63,956 nucleotides of DNA from Chthonomonadales bacterium. Lineage in GTDB: Bacteria > Armatimonadota > Chthonomonadetes > Chthonomonadales > CAJBBX01. Location: assembly GCA_020849275.1 (NCBI GenBank), contig JADLGO010000012.1, forward strand, positions 1 through 63,956, written 5' to 3'. A model generated the notes under the pieces. It was not told where the DNA came from, made no database searches, and saw nothing but the letters and a program-made list of their open reading frames with translations. This document shows positions 18,882 through 28,300 of this stretch, piece after piece; the first letter of the stretch is position 1, and each line of letters begins with the position of its first letter. The position numbers and the translations under genes are program-made.

Positions 18882-20081
18882 TCAGGCGTAGCTGGTGCCC
18901 TGCGTCTCGCCACGGGCGGCGCGGGCCTCGGTCCGCGCCTTCGCCGCCTTCTCCACGTAGCCCGACGCCCGCAGCTCGGCCAGCGGATCGGCCGGCAGGC
19001 CGCGCCGCCGACGCCACTCCGCCAACACCGGCCGCACGTCGGTCTGGAACGCGTCGGTGAGGCAGCGTTCGGCCGTCACGATGTCGCCGGAGTCCTGCGC
19101 CGCGGCCAGCCGGGCGCGGTTCACCAGGTGGGCCTTCGCCCAGAGGATCTGCGCGGTCTCCACGGTCTGGATCATCGCCTCGATCTTGGGCTTCAGGTTG
19201 TGCGACTGGTCGACCATGTACGCGATGTCGGTTCTCGTGCCGGCGTCGTGCTCGTGCTGGGCGATCGCGTTAAAGATGCGGAAGGCGGCGTACGGGTCGA
19301 TGGAGCCCATCGTCAGGTCGTCGTCGGCGTACTTGCGGTCGTTGAAGTGGAAGCCGCCGAGCATCCCCTCGTCCAGAAGGAAGGCCACGATGTGCTCCAC
19401 GTTGGCGCCGGGCAAGTGGTGTCCGGTGTCCACGAGCACGCGGGCGTTGGGGCCGGCGTGCCTGGCGACGACGTAGGCCATTCCCCAATCGGCCAGATCG
19501 GTGTGGTAGAAGCCGGGCTCGAACGGCTTGTACTCCACCAGGAGGGTCATGCCGTCCGGCATCTGGTCGTGGATCGCCCGGAACGCCTCCTGAAGGTAGC
19601 GTTTGCGGCGCGTCACGTTGTCCTGGCCGGGGTAGTTGGTGCCGTCGGCCAGCCACATGGAGAGCAGCGTGGAGCCGGTGTCGCGGCCGATCCGGATCGA
19701 CTCGAGCGTGTGGTCGAGCGCGGCCTTGCGGGCGGCGGGGTCGGGCGAGCAGAACGAGCCGAGCTTGTAGGCCGGGTCCTGGAAGACATTGGGGTTGATG
19801 GCGCCGATCCGCACGCCGTGCTCGCAGGCGAGCTCCGCCACCTCCTTCGGGGCCTGGCCGGGCCGGAAGTCCCACAGAACGTGCACCGCCACGCTCGGGC
19901 AGGCTCCCGTGAGGCGGTTCACCAGGCCGGCGTCGGCCAGCTTCTCCTCGATCGTGGACGCCGCCGCGGGCTGGCGGAACTTGCCGAATCGGGTCCCCGT
20001 GTCCGCGAAGCCCCAACTCGGCAACTCCACCTGGAAGTCGTCGAGCGCACTGAGAACCTGGTCATCGGTGTTGGTGGTCAT
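18882..20081 (-). CDS. rhaI: L-rhamnose isomerase (RhaI type)
   Basis: The 399-residue TIM-barrel aldose-ketose isomerase interconverts L-rhamnose and L-rhamnulose. Motifs that match the RhaI type include VAVHVLWDF, LLSMWLADGTNYPGQD, LLVEYKPFEPGFYHTD with a metal Glu, RVLVDTGHHLPGANVE with Asp and His ligands, and GGFHFNDRKYADDDLT. This is the Pseudomonas/Streptomyces-type isomerase rather than the E. coli RhaA type. Its ATG overlaps the stop of the upstream propeller gene (ATGA), so it is translated from the GH106 - propeller - rhaI transcript. RhaM and RhaB are encoded 10-14 kb away. Confidence 0.92.
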   Translation of the reverse strand: MTTNTDDQVLSALDDFQVELPSWGFADTGTRFGKFRQPAAASTIEEKLADAGLVNRLTGACPSVAVHVLWDFRPGQAPKEVAELACEHGVRIGAINPNVFQDPAYKLGSFCSPDPAARKAALDHTLESIRIGRDTGSTLLSMWLADGTNYPGQDNVTRRKRYLQEAFRAIHDQMPDGMTLLVEYKPFEPGFYHTDLADWGMAYVVARHAGPNARVLVDTGHHLPGANVEHIVAFLLDEGMLGGFHFNDRKYADDDLTMGSIDPYAAFRIFNAIAQHEHDAGTRTDIAYMVDQSHNLKPKIEAMIQTVETAQILWAKAHLVNRARLAAAQDSGDIVTAERCLTDAFQTDVRPVLAEWRRRRGLPADPLAELRASGYVEKAAKARTEARAARGETQGTSYA

Positions 20082-20752
20082 ATGCGTACCTCCTTGATGC
20101 CGCGAAGCGCCGCCGAAGGCGTCTCCGGCAGCGGCTTGCTGGTGAGCAGGCCGATGCCCCGGCCCCGCGGCCCCACGGCGCAGTAGAACATGTAGAACGT
20201 GTCGGTCTCCTTGCGGTAGACCAGGGCCACCTTATGGGCGTACCGCTGGTCGAGGCCGCCGGGATGGCCGCCCGCAGGATAGAGCGGCTCCGGGTCCGAG
20301 GTCCAGTGCAGCAGGTCGCGCGAGAAGGCGGCCATGATGTGGGCGCCTCCCCGGCCCACCCCGAAGTAGATCATCACCCAGTGGTCGCCGTCGCGGAAGA
20401 CCTTGCCATCGGAGCAGAACTGCTCGTCAAAGCTGCCCGGGCCGCCGTTGCGGACGACGGGATTGCCGGGGTAGCGCTCCCAGCGCGCCAGGTCGCGCGA
20501 GGTGGCCACTCCCATCTGCTCGACGCCGCCGTTGGCGGCGCTAGAGAAGCCCCAGAACCTCCCGTCGTGCTCCGGCAGCCAGGGCGAGTAGATGCGGCCC
20601 TTCTCCCACTCCGCGGCGCCCTCCACCGAGAGGATCGGCGTGTCGTCGGACTGCCGGCTCCAGGCGACCCCGTCGTCGCTCCAGGCCGCGCCCTCGGCGC
20701 CGGGCCGCAGCTCGTAGCCGCCCTGGCGCGGGTCGTGGAACCGCCCGAGCAT
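20078..20752 (-). CDS. Beta-propeller glycosidase (GH43/GH130-like), apparently N-terminally truncated
   Basis: The 224-residue frame shows repeated propeller-blade motifs: AWSDDGVAWSRQ, FWGFSSAANGG, VATSRDLARWERYPGNP, WVMIYFGVGRGGAHIMAAFSRDLLHWT and FYMFYCAVGPRG. Five-bladed propeller hydrolases of this kind are normally 300 residues or more, so about one blade is missing at the N-terminus. The only upstream ATG (20752) lies inside the loop of a 48-base hairpin repeat and has no Shine-Dalgarno. I infer that the 5' end has been replaced by the repeat. The stop overlaps the rhaI start by 4 bases, so the segment may persist because rhaI translation is coupled to it. It could be a pseudogene. 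Confidence 0.6.
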   Translation of the reverse strand: MLGRFHDPRQGGYELRPGAEGAAWSDDGVAWSRQSDDTPILSVEGAAEWEKGRIYSPWLPEHDGRFWGFSSAANGGVEQMGVATSRDLARWERYPGNPVVRNGGPGSFDEQFCSDGKVFRDGDHWVMIYFGVGRGGAHIMAAFSRDLLHWTSDPEPLYPAGGHPGGLDQRYAHKVALVYRKETDTFYMFYCAVGPRGRGIGLLTSKPLPETPSAALRGIKEVRI

Positions 20753-20782
20753 GGCCGAGGCGGATCCACGCAGGGGATAGAC
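20735..20782. repeat. 48-base hairpin repeat, copy 1
   Basis: This is 46/48 identical to 31695-31742. GTGGAACCGCC (20735-20745) and GGCGGATCCAC (20759-20769) form an 11-position stem with one A-A mismatch and a 13-base loop, followed by a conserved tail ending TAGAC. The loop carries the presumed start codon of the truncated propeller gene on the minus strand. Confidence 0.85.
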
Positions 20783-20855
20783 ATGGCGTGGTCCGGCGGG
20801 CCGCCGGCGCCAGAGAGGGCGACGGCGATCGCCAGGGCGGCCAGCGCGGCCGCGC

Positions 20856-23800
20856 TCACGCCTCCACCCGCCAGGAGAGCCGCGGCGCTTCCAGCAGGCC
20901 GGCCGGGTAGAGCATGTAGCCCTCCGAAAAGCGCTTGCCGGTGGTTAGAAAGCTGTCGGGGCCGTAGGCCGGAGCGATCGGCGGCACCTGGTGCAGCGGC
21001 CCGAAGGTGTTGCGCCGGGTGAGCACCGCCTCCAGCGTTAGCCCGCCGCCCGCGGCGAGCCCGTCGGTGACGTCGGCCTCGTAGGGCTGCCAGGCGATCA
21101 TCTGCTCGCCTCCCCGCGAATCGGCGACCTTCACGCAGGCCGCGGAGAAGCCGGGCAACGTCACGAACAGGCTCTCGCCGGGCGCGGCGCGCGCGCCGGA
21201 CTCCACTCGATAGCGGACGGCTCCAGAGTAGAAGGGAAGCCCCTGCGCGGTCAGGTCGCCGGCCTCCAGGCGCTCGGGGAGCCGCCCGAGGCCCGCGCGC
21301 GTTCCCGAGAGGGCCACGCCGAAGCCGCCCAGCAGGTAGAGCGCCTCCAGGCCCATCGACTCGTCGTAGGCGCACTCGAGCTCCACGGCGTTGGCGCCGG
21401 GCCGCAGCGCGCCTTCCGGGAGCGGCAACCGCCGGAAGCAGGCGTCCACCCACCAGCCGGCATCGCGTGCCGTGTCGAGCTCCGCGCCGTTCACGCGTAC
21501 CAAGAACCGCTCCGGCCGCTCCATCGCCAGCTCCACCGGCCCGGCCGGCACCTCGCGCACATCGAGCTCGAAGCGGAGCGCCACACGACCCCTCGCCTCG
21601 CAGCCGCGGCCGCGCACGAGCCAGGGCTGGAGCATCGCCCCGCCGCGATAGGGCAGCCCGAACCGCTCGCGCACCGCGCGATCCACCTTCAGGATCTCCT
21701 TCTCCGGCTGCCAGTCCCCGTGGTCCACGCGGAAGGCGGCGCGGTCCAGCACGCAGACGTTCGGTTCGGACAGCGTGTAGGCGAACGGGCCGTCCAAGGG
21801 CTCCTCATGCCGCTCGATCTGGGCGCGCTTCACGGGCACCGACGCGTCGCGCGTGGACATCACCACGTAGAGGCGCTCGCCGGCGGGAGCGAAGTCGGTG
21901 GCGATGCCGAGCCACCCGTCGTCGCGGGCGAGGGTCGGCACGTGGCGCGCGCCGGTCAGGCAGCTCCACTCCTCGGCATGGCTCGCGCCGCGCACGCGCA
22001 CCCGCGCCCCGCGATGCCAGCGGTCGCGGTTCACATTCAGCGCGAGCACATAGCGCGCGTCGCCGTCGTGGCGCACCTGGCAGAAGATGTCCGATACGCG
22101 CTGGCCGGTGGCCGCGTCGACCACCTCCACCTCCGGCGGCGACGCCTCGCGGCAGGCCACGACCACGTGCTCGCGGTTCCACGGCACGCGAACGGCCGGG
22201 CGCGCCAGGGCCGCCGCCTCGCCGGACTCCAGGGCGTCGACGTGCGCGGGCGGATCGCCGGCGAACAGGACCGCGCCGCCGGCGGCCAGGTGCTCGGCGA
22301 GGAGGCGCAGCGTGGAGGAGCGGATCGTGGCCATGCGGCCCACGAGCACCGTGTGGTAGGATGCCCGGCCAACGCGGAGCACGGCCCGCCCCTCCGAGTC
22401 GCGCACGGCGCTCCCGAGCCGGCCGAGCATCTCCTCGTTGCCGTAGTCGAAGTCGAGCTGCGCGCCCTGCAGCCAGTGGAACAGCTCCGCGTAGCCGCGT
22501 TCCAACTCCTGGAGCTCGGGATCGACCGCCCCCAGGAAGCGCGCCCAGCCGGGATGCACCTGGCACCACATGCTCTCGACCGGATCCAGCACGAGGATAT
22601 CGCAGCGCGCCTCGCCCTGGCTCATGGCCAGGCCCATCCGGGCGAAGTAGGTCTCGACGTGGCGGTAGTCCTTCCACCATGCGGACTGGTGGAAGATGCT
22701 GGCCGGGTAGTCGCGCTTGGCCTCGCCCTCCATCGTGTACCAGGAAAGGTGCGGGCAGCGCACGTTGACGCCGAAGAGCGCCTGCCAGTCGCCCACGGCC
22801 TTGTGCGCCTCGAAGCTCATCTGCCAGCCGGTGCACCCGTAGAGCTCGGAGAGCAGCCAGCGCCGCCCGATCTGGCGCGCCACGGATTGGAGCTGCTTGG
22901 CCACCCAGTAGCCGCGGTTGCCCTCCGTCAGCAGGTCGATGCCCGGCCAGCCCATGTGCTCGTAGCAGCGCATGACGGAACCGCACATCGCCGTCTGGGC
23001 CGCCAGGCTGTCCTCGTGCAACACGTGGCCGGTCAACACCACGCCGTGCTCGCGGCACCACCCGTCGATCGGCCGCAGGAAGCGGTCGAGGAACAACTCC
23101 TGCAGCAGCTCCACGTAGTGCCATTTGACCTGGGAGACACGGCGTCCGCCGGGCTGCAGGAAGAGCTCGGGAAGGCGCTCGAGCAGGTCGTAGCCGAAGC
23201 GCTCGCGGAACCGCTCCGGCAGGTCGCCGGTCCAGGGGACCTGGTGCTCGCAGTCCATGTGCGGGCTGCCGAAAGGGTCCATGAGCGCGCCACGGTGGGG
23301 CTCGTCGGTGAAGATCCCCTTGATGGAGCGCCCGAGGCGGTCGCCGCACTCCTCGCGGTAGCGCTCGTGGGTGAGCGCGATGAAGCGCTCGGTGGCGGCC
23401 CGGTTCATGGTGTCGACGTACGTGTAGCCGTTGTAGAAGGTGTCCGGCGCCATCTCGACGATTCGGAACACGAGCACGCTCCGGCCGGGCGGGGGCGGGG
23501 CACCCTCCCTCAGGCGGGTCAGGTCGGCGAACGCGAGGCCGTCCAGTTGGCAGGCAAAGGTGGCAAGGTCGCCCTCGCGGGGCGCGTGGCTCTCGGCCGG
23601 CTCGATTCGCATCTGAACGAAGCGCATGCGGAAGGCGGGATCGCGCGTGACCGCGCCGCCGGCGGTGCCGCTCGGCCAGCGGTCCTCGTCGTATAGCCAG
23701 GCCTCCATTCCGAGCCGCTCGGCCTCGTCGGCGCAAGCGTTTATGTGCGCGAACCACTCCTCGCCCAGGTACTCGGTGACGAGGCCGGTGCGCGAGTGCA

Positions 23801-23951
23801 TGAAGAAGCCGCCCATCCCCATGTCGCGCAGGACGCCAATCTGGCGAAGGAGCTCCCCACGCTCGAGCAGCCCGTTCCACGACCAGAACGGCTTGCCCCG
23901 ATAGGCGTTGCCGGGGTTCAGGAACTGGCGATGGAGCTCGGCGATGGTCAC
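20856..23951 (-). CDS. GH106-like alpha-L-rhamnosidase
   Basis: The 1031-residue protein begins with family-like blocks: GKPFWSWNG, GMGGFFMHSRTGL and AWLYDEDRWPSGTAGG. Later parts include IKGIFTDEP, LTGHVLHED and WLLSELYGCTGW with candidate catalytic Glu residues, a central glutamine-amidotransferase-like region (AEHLAAGGAVLFAGDPP) and a C-terminal galactose-binding-like domain (FLVRVNGAELD, LPEGALRPGANAVELE). This order matches GH106. No signal peptide is present, suggesting cytoplasmic action on imported oligosaccharides. GTG 23951 was chosen because AGAAGG lies 7 bases upstream. It heads the transcript that ends with rhaI, which supports rhamnose as product. The family call is good; the exact linkage is unknown. 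Confidence 0.75.
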   Translation of the reverse strand: MTIAELHRQFLNPGNAYRGKPFWSWNGLLERGELLRQIGVLRDMGMGGFFMHSRTGLVTEYLGEEWFAHINACADEAERLGMEAWLYDEDRWPSGTAGGAVTRDPAFRMRFVQMRIEPAESHAPREGDLATFACQLDGLAFADLTRLREGAPPPPGRSVLVFRIVEMAPDTFYNGYTYVDTMNRAATERFIALTHERYREECGDRLGRSIKGIFTDEPHRGALMDPFGSPHMDCEHQVPWTGDLPERFRERFGYDLLERLPELFLQPGGRRVSQVKWHYVELLQELFLDRFLRPIDGWCREHGVVLTGHVLHEDSLAAQTAMCGSVMRCYEHMGWPGIDLLTEGNRGYWVAKQLQSVARQIGRRWLLSELYGCTGWQMSFEAHKAVGDWQALFGVNVRCPHLSWYTMEGEAKRDYPASIFHQSAWWKDYRHVETYFARMGLAMSQGEARCDILVLDPVESMWCQVHPGWARFLGAVDPELQELERGYAELFHWLQGAQLDFDYGNEEMLGRLGSAVRDSEGRAVLRVGRASYHTVLVGRMATIRSSTLRLLAEHLAAGGAVLFAGDPPAHVDALESGEAAALARPAVRVPWNREHVVVACREASPPEVEVVDAATGQRVSDIFCQVRHDGDARYVLALNVNRDRWHRGARVRVRGASHAEEWSCLTGARHVPTLARDDGWLGIATDFAPAGERLYVVMSTRDASVPVKRAQIERHEEPLDGPFAYTLSEPNVCVLDRAAFRVDHGDWQPEKEILKVDRAVRERFGLPYRGGAMLQPWLVRGRGCEARGRVALRFELDVREVPAGPVELAMERPERFLVRVNGAELDTARDAGWWVDACFRRLPLPEGALRPGANAVELECAYDESMGLEALYLLGGFGVALSGTRAGLGRLPERLEAGDLTAQGLPFYSGAVRYRVESGARAAPGESLFVTLPGFSAACVKVADSRGGEQMIAWQPYEADVTDGLAAGGGLTLEAVLTRRNTFGPLHQVPPIAPAYGPDSFLTTGKRFSEGYMLYPAGLLEAPRLSWRVEA

Positions 23952-24206
23952 GGCGCTGCCTTCTGAGCGAGATGGCGCGGCGCCCATCGCGCCGCGGTCA
24001 TGCATAGTTACGGCGAGTGCCGGCCTCCTCCCTGCCCGCGCCGGGCCTCCTCCGGATCCGCCGAGCGTGCGGGAGAAGGCCTGCCCCGGCAGCGATGCCC
24101 ACGGTGGAGAAGGAACGGGCCGAGGGCCGGCCACGTAGGGAAGGCCATCGCCCGGCGCACGGGGCGCCGGAGAGGAGCGCCGCGCGCGGCGCGAGGAGGC
24201 CCCACG

Positions 24207-25223
24207 ATGGAGACACAGGGCCGCGCCCGACCGTCCCCAGCGCTGTTCCTCGAGACGGCGACCGCGTTCGAGCGCTCCGCCGCGCTCAACGCCGCCGTCG
24301 AGCTCGACCTGTTCACCGCGATCGGCGACCGGGCCGTCTCCGCCGCCGAGGCCGCCGCCGCATGCGGCGCCTCCGAGCGGGGCGCCCGCATCCTCTGCGA
24401 CTTCCTGACGGTCTGGGGCTTTCTGCGAAAGGACGACGGCGCCTACCGACTGACCCCCGACTCCGCCGCCTTCCTGGACCGCCACTCGCCGACCTACCTG
24501 GGCGCGGCGCTGGAGTTCCTGCAGGCGCGGCGGGCGCGGGAGGGCTTCTGGAGCCTCGCGGACGCCGTCCGGCGCGAGCAACCGGCCGACACTGCCGGGT
24601 TCACCTCGACGGCGGACCCCGTCTGGCCGGTGTTCGCCCGCACGATGATGCCCATCATGATCGGCCCCGCCCGCCGGTTGGCCGAGGTCGTCGAGGTCGA
24701 CCCTGACCGGCCGCTGCGAGTGCTGGACATCGGGGCCGGCCACGGCATGTTCGGCATCACGCTCGCGCGGAGGTACCCCCGGGCCGAGGTCGCTGCGCTC
24801 GACTGGCCAGAGGTCCTGGAGGTGGCCGAGGAGAACGCCCGAAACGAGGGCGTCCGTGAGCGCTACACCTTCCTCCCCGGGAGCGCGTTCGAGACGGATC
24901 TCGGCGCGGGCTACGACCTGGTGCTTCTCACCAACCTGCTGGTGCTCTTCGATCGCGCCGCCGACGTGCGCCTGCTGCGCCGGGTGCATGCCGCCCTCGC
25001 GGAGGGAGGCCGGGCGCTCAGCGTGCAGTTCATGCCCGACGAGGACCGCGTCTCGCCACCGGGCCCGGCCGCCTTCGCCCTGACGATGCTGGCCCTCACC
25101 CCGTCGGGCGACGCCTACACGTTCGGAGAGATGGAGGCGATGTTCCGGGCCGCCGGCTTCTCGCGCTCGGAACGCCGCTCCCTGGACCCGGCGCCGCAGA
25201 GCCTGGCGATCGCGCACCGGTGA
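24207..25223 (+). CDS. SAM-dependent O-methyltransferase family protein
   Basis: The 338-residue protein resembles the acetylserotonin/hydroxyneurosporene O-methyltransferase family. A winged-helix dimerisation domain lies at about 15-90 (AVELDLFTAIGD, LCDFLTVWGFL, YRLTPDSAAFL). The SAM-binding Rossmann fold follows with VLDIGAGHGMFGITLARR as motif I, VAALDWPEVLEVAEENA and GYDLVLLTNLL. The native substrate is unknown. GAGGAGG (24193-24199) is 7 bases before ATG 24207. It is monocistronic, divergent from the GH106 operon and convergent with the GH116-like gene. Confidence 0.85.
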   Translation: METQGRARPSPALFLETATAFERSAALNAAVELDLFTAIGDRAVSAAEAAAACGASERGARILCDFLTVWGFLRKDDGAYRLTPDSAAFLDRHSPTYLGAALEFLQARRAREGFWSLADAVRREQPADTAGFTSTADPVWPVFARTMMPIMIGPARRLAEVVEVDPDRPLRVLDIGAGHGMFGITLARRYPRAEVAALDWPEVLEVAEENARNEGVRERYTFLPGSAFETDLGAGYDLVLLTNLLVLFDRAADVRLLRRVHAALAEGGRALSVQFMPDEDRVSPPGPAAFALTMLALTPSGDAYTFGEMEAMFRAAGFSRSERRSLDPAPQSLAIAHR

Positions 25224-25309
25224 CGCGGGGCGCCCGGGCCGGCGGGTTCGCCACGGCCCGGAGGAAGCCGGCCGGCAGCGAGAGGGCGGCCAGCCGACGG
25301 CGCGCCGCG

Positions 25310-28300
25310 CTACTCCAGCGTCACATCGAGCGCCTGCCCCGCGCGCAGCGTCACTTCGTCCAGGTCCACCGCAAGGCCGCCGCTCTCCTCCGCCGGCCGG
25401 GCGGGCACCGGCGCGCCGTCGAGCGCCACGCGCACGCCCGCCGGCCTCCTCGCTCGGGGCGTCTCCAGCAGCAGGCGGCGCAGGCGCAGCCTGCCCCGCA
25501 CAAGCTCGACGCGCGAGCGCTGCACGCCGCCGGAGCGCCGCTGCGTGAACAGGCCCCAACCCTCGGCCGCCACGAAGAACGAGGCGTGGTCCTCCGGCCG
25601 CCAGCGCGGACGGAAGCCGATGATGCCGGCGGGGCCATCGTGCGTGAACCCCTGGCAGGCCAGCAGGAGCGACCAGACGCTCATCGCCCGCGCATAGAAC
25701 TTCCCGCACTCGTCATCGCCAAAGGGATTGCCGCTGTAGCCCCACGAGGAGGTGTCGCCGGGCGTCAGCCCGGTGCGAAGCCGGCCATCGTAGCGGTCGG
25801 AGACGGCGAGGGCGACCATGAGCCCCTCGCGCAGCAGGCCGTACTGCACCATGGTGGCCGCCGCCGCATACTCGAACCCGGTCATCACCTCGTCGCCGTA
25901 GAGGATGGTTGGCATGGGCCGGGGCCCGCGCGGCCACTGGATCATCTGCAGGCCCGCGTCGCCATCCGCCGCGAACCGGCGGGGCACCTGCGTCACGTCG
26001 TGGAAGTCCGGACGGAAGTTGTGGCGCACGAGCGCCCGCAGGGCGGATCGCACGTGCTCGGCCGGATAGTGCGCCTCGATGCCCACCTGCCGGCTCCACC
26101 ACTCCCCCAGGCACTGATCTATGTGACAACCGTCTCCATAGTCCTGGCGGGGCGTCGGGTCGCGCCGCTGCACGTAGTACTCACCGTTCCAGAGCGCCCT
26201 GTCCTGGTTGGCAGCGCCAACTCGCCGTATGCGCCCGAAGCGCGCCGCGGCCTCCGCGTCGCCGAAGTGCTTCGCCAGCCGCTCGCACGCGCCGAGCGCT
26301 GCCAGGTAGAGTGAGCCGATCCAGGTGGTGCTCCCGCCGAGCTCGCCGTCCAGCGTGTTGAGCTGCGGGCCGGCCAGCATTCCGTCCTCGTCCGGATCCC
26401 AGCAGGCGATCGTGTGCTCGATGGCGCGCTTCACGCGCGGCCAGAGCGCGCGCATCCAGGCGTCGTCCGCGCTGCCGAGATGCTCGCGGTAGGCGCCCAG
26501 GATCTCGCCGCATTGCCCGTCCAGGGCGGGCTGCGCGCCGGGGTGCCGGTGGGGCAGGCCGCCGTCCGCGAACTGGTAGCCGAAGGTCGCCTCGCGCATG
26601 CGCCGGGCGATGGCGGGGAAGAGGCGCGCGTGGGCCTGCGCGTAGTGCCATACGTGGTCGCAACTTCCCATGCAGCACCCGGCGCCGGCGCCGCACCCCT
26701 CCCAGCCGCCGAAGTAGCCGTCCGCCGCCCAGAAGCAGGTCTTGCTGCGCAGGATGGCGACCTGCGAGCCAACGCGATCCAGCAGCCAGCGGGGCAGGTT
26801 GCCACGGTAGAAGGTGTCGTGGTATAGGCGCGTCTCGGCCGTGAGCTCGTCCAGCCGCTCCCCCACCTCGCGCGCCACGGCGAGCGCATCCGGCCACCAC
26901 AGGCCATAGCGGTTGCCTTCATGCCCCCAGCCGACTTCGGGGTCACCGTGGCGCGCGTTGGGGAAATGCCATGCGAGCACGAAGCGGACCGAGCCCTTGG
27001 CACCGGGCGGCAGCCGAAGCGACACCTCCAGCGCACCATTGAGCGTCTCGCCGGCAGCGCTGGGGCCCGCCTCCTGCGGCCCGGAGAGGGCGGCGCCGCG
27101 CGCGAACGCGGCGTGCAGGGCCGCCGGGGCCGGGGACGACGCGCAGCCCTCGGCGCGCGGCGCGCAGGCGCGCAGCGCCATGTCGCCGGCCGCTGCGTCA
27201 CCGGCCGGCCGGTCCGAGGTCATGTGCAGCGTCACGCCGGCCGCGTCCCGGATGATGCGGCCGCGATTGCCGCCGTAGCCCCGGTGGGCGCGCCCGAGCG
27301 TCGGGTCGCGTCCGTTCTGGCCGACCGCGTTCTGCTGCGCCGCAAGAAGCGCTACCTCCACGGGCGCGGCGGCGCGGTTCTCCACCGTGAACGAGAAGAC
27401 CGCGCACGGCATGGCCGAGTCGCGCTCCACGAGGGGAACGAGCGGCGTGAAGGCCTCCAGACCCACGCGCACAGGCAGATCGGGGTCCTCGAAGTCATAC
27501 CACGCGAAGGGGTACTCCCCGCGGAAGCTCAGGCCAGCAACGGCCGGAAAGGCGCCCGCGCGCGAGGTCTGCAGCGCCCGCACCACGGGCTGCGCGCCCT
27601 CGACGCCGGCGCGCACGGCGAAGAAGCTGTCCGGCAGCGCGACGCCGAGGAAGTTGTTGAACACCTGCCACGAGAAGCGCTCCGCCCGACCGTTCATCTG
27701 AAGCGTGCCCGCGCCGATGCCGCCCAGCGGGAAGGCGATCGCGCCCAGGTGCTCGCCGCGATAGACGCGCTGCTCCCCCCGCGCGAACAGGCGCGGGTCG
27801 CGCAGGCGGCGCGCGATCTTGGCGCGGCGCGCGCGCTCGGCCTCGGCCTGCTCCCGGCGGCGCTCCTCGTCGCGACGCCGACGTTCGCGCGCGGCGTGCT
27901 CCCGGCGAGCGCGCCAGCCGGCCGCGTCCACGTGCCGCGCGATCGCCTCCGGCGTGAGCGCCTCGGCGTAGAGGGCGATGTTGGCCAGGAGACACGGGAA
28001 CGCTTCCTCCCCCGATGGCGAGGAAGCACCGATCTGGAAGGGGAGGCCGACCTGCGCCAGGTTGAACGGCAAGATGCCGACCACGGGCGGGCACTCGACG
28101 CCGTCCAGGTAGAGCCGCAACGCGTCCGGCCGACTCGTCACGGCCAGATGGCGCCACGCGCCGGGCCGGAGCGAGCCCTCATGCGGGGTGAACAGGGAGA
28201 CGGCCTGCGCGTTCCACACGGCGAGAGCGCGCAGATCTCTCATCACGTGCAGGCTGAATCGGGTGCGCGCCGAGCTGGCGCGCGCTGCGGCCAGGCAGGG

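Noticed and set aside
23952-25709. Upstream extension of the GH106-like frame to a 1617-residue protein
   Set aside because: The extension overlaps the methyltransferase gene on the other strand, lacks family motifs, and GTG 23951 has a good Shine-Dalgarno.
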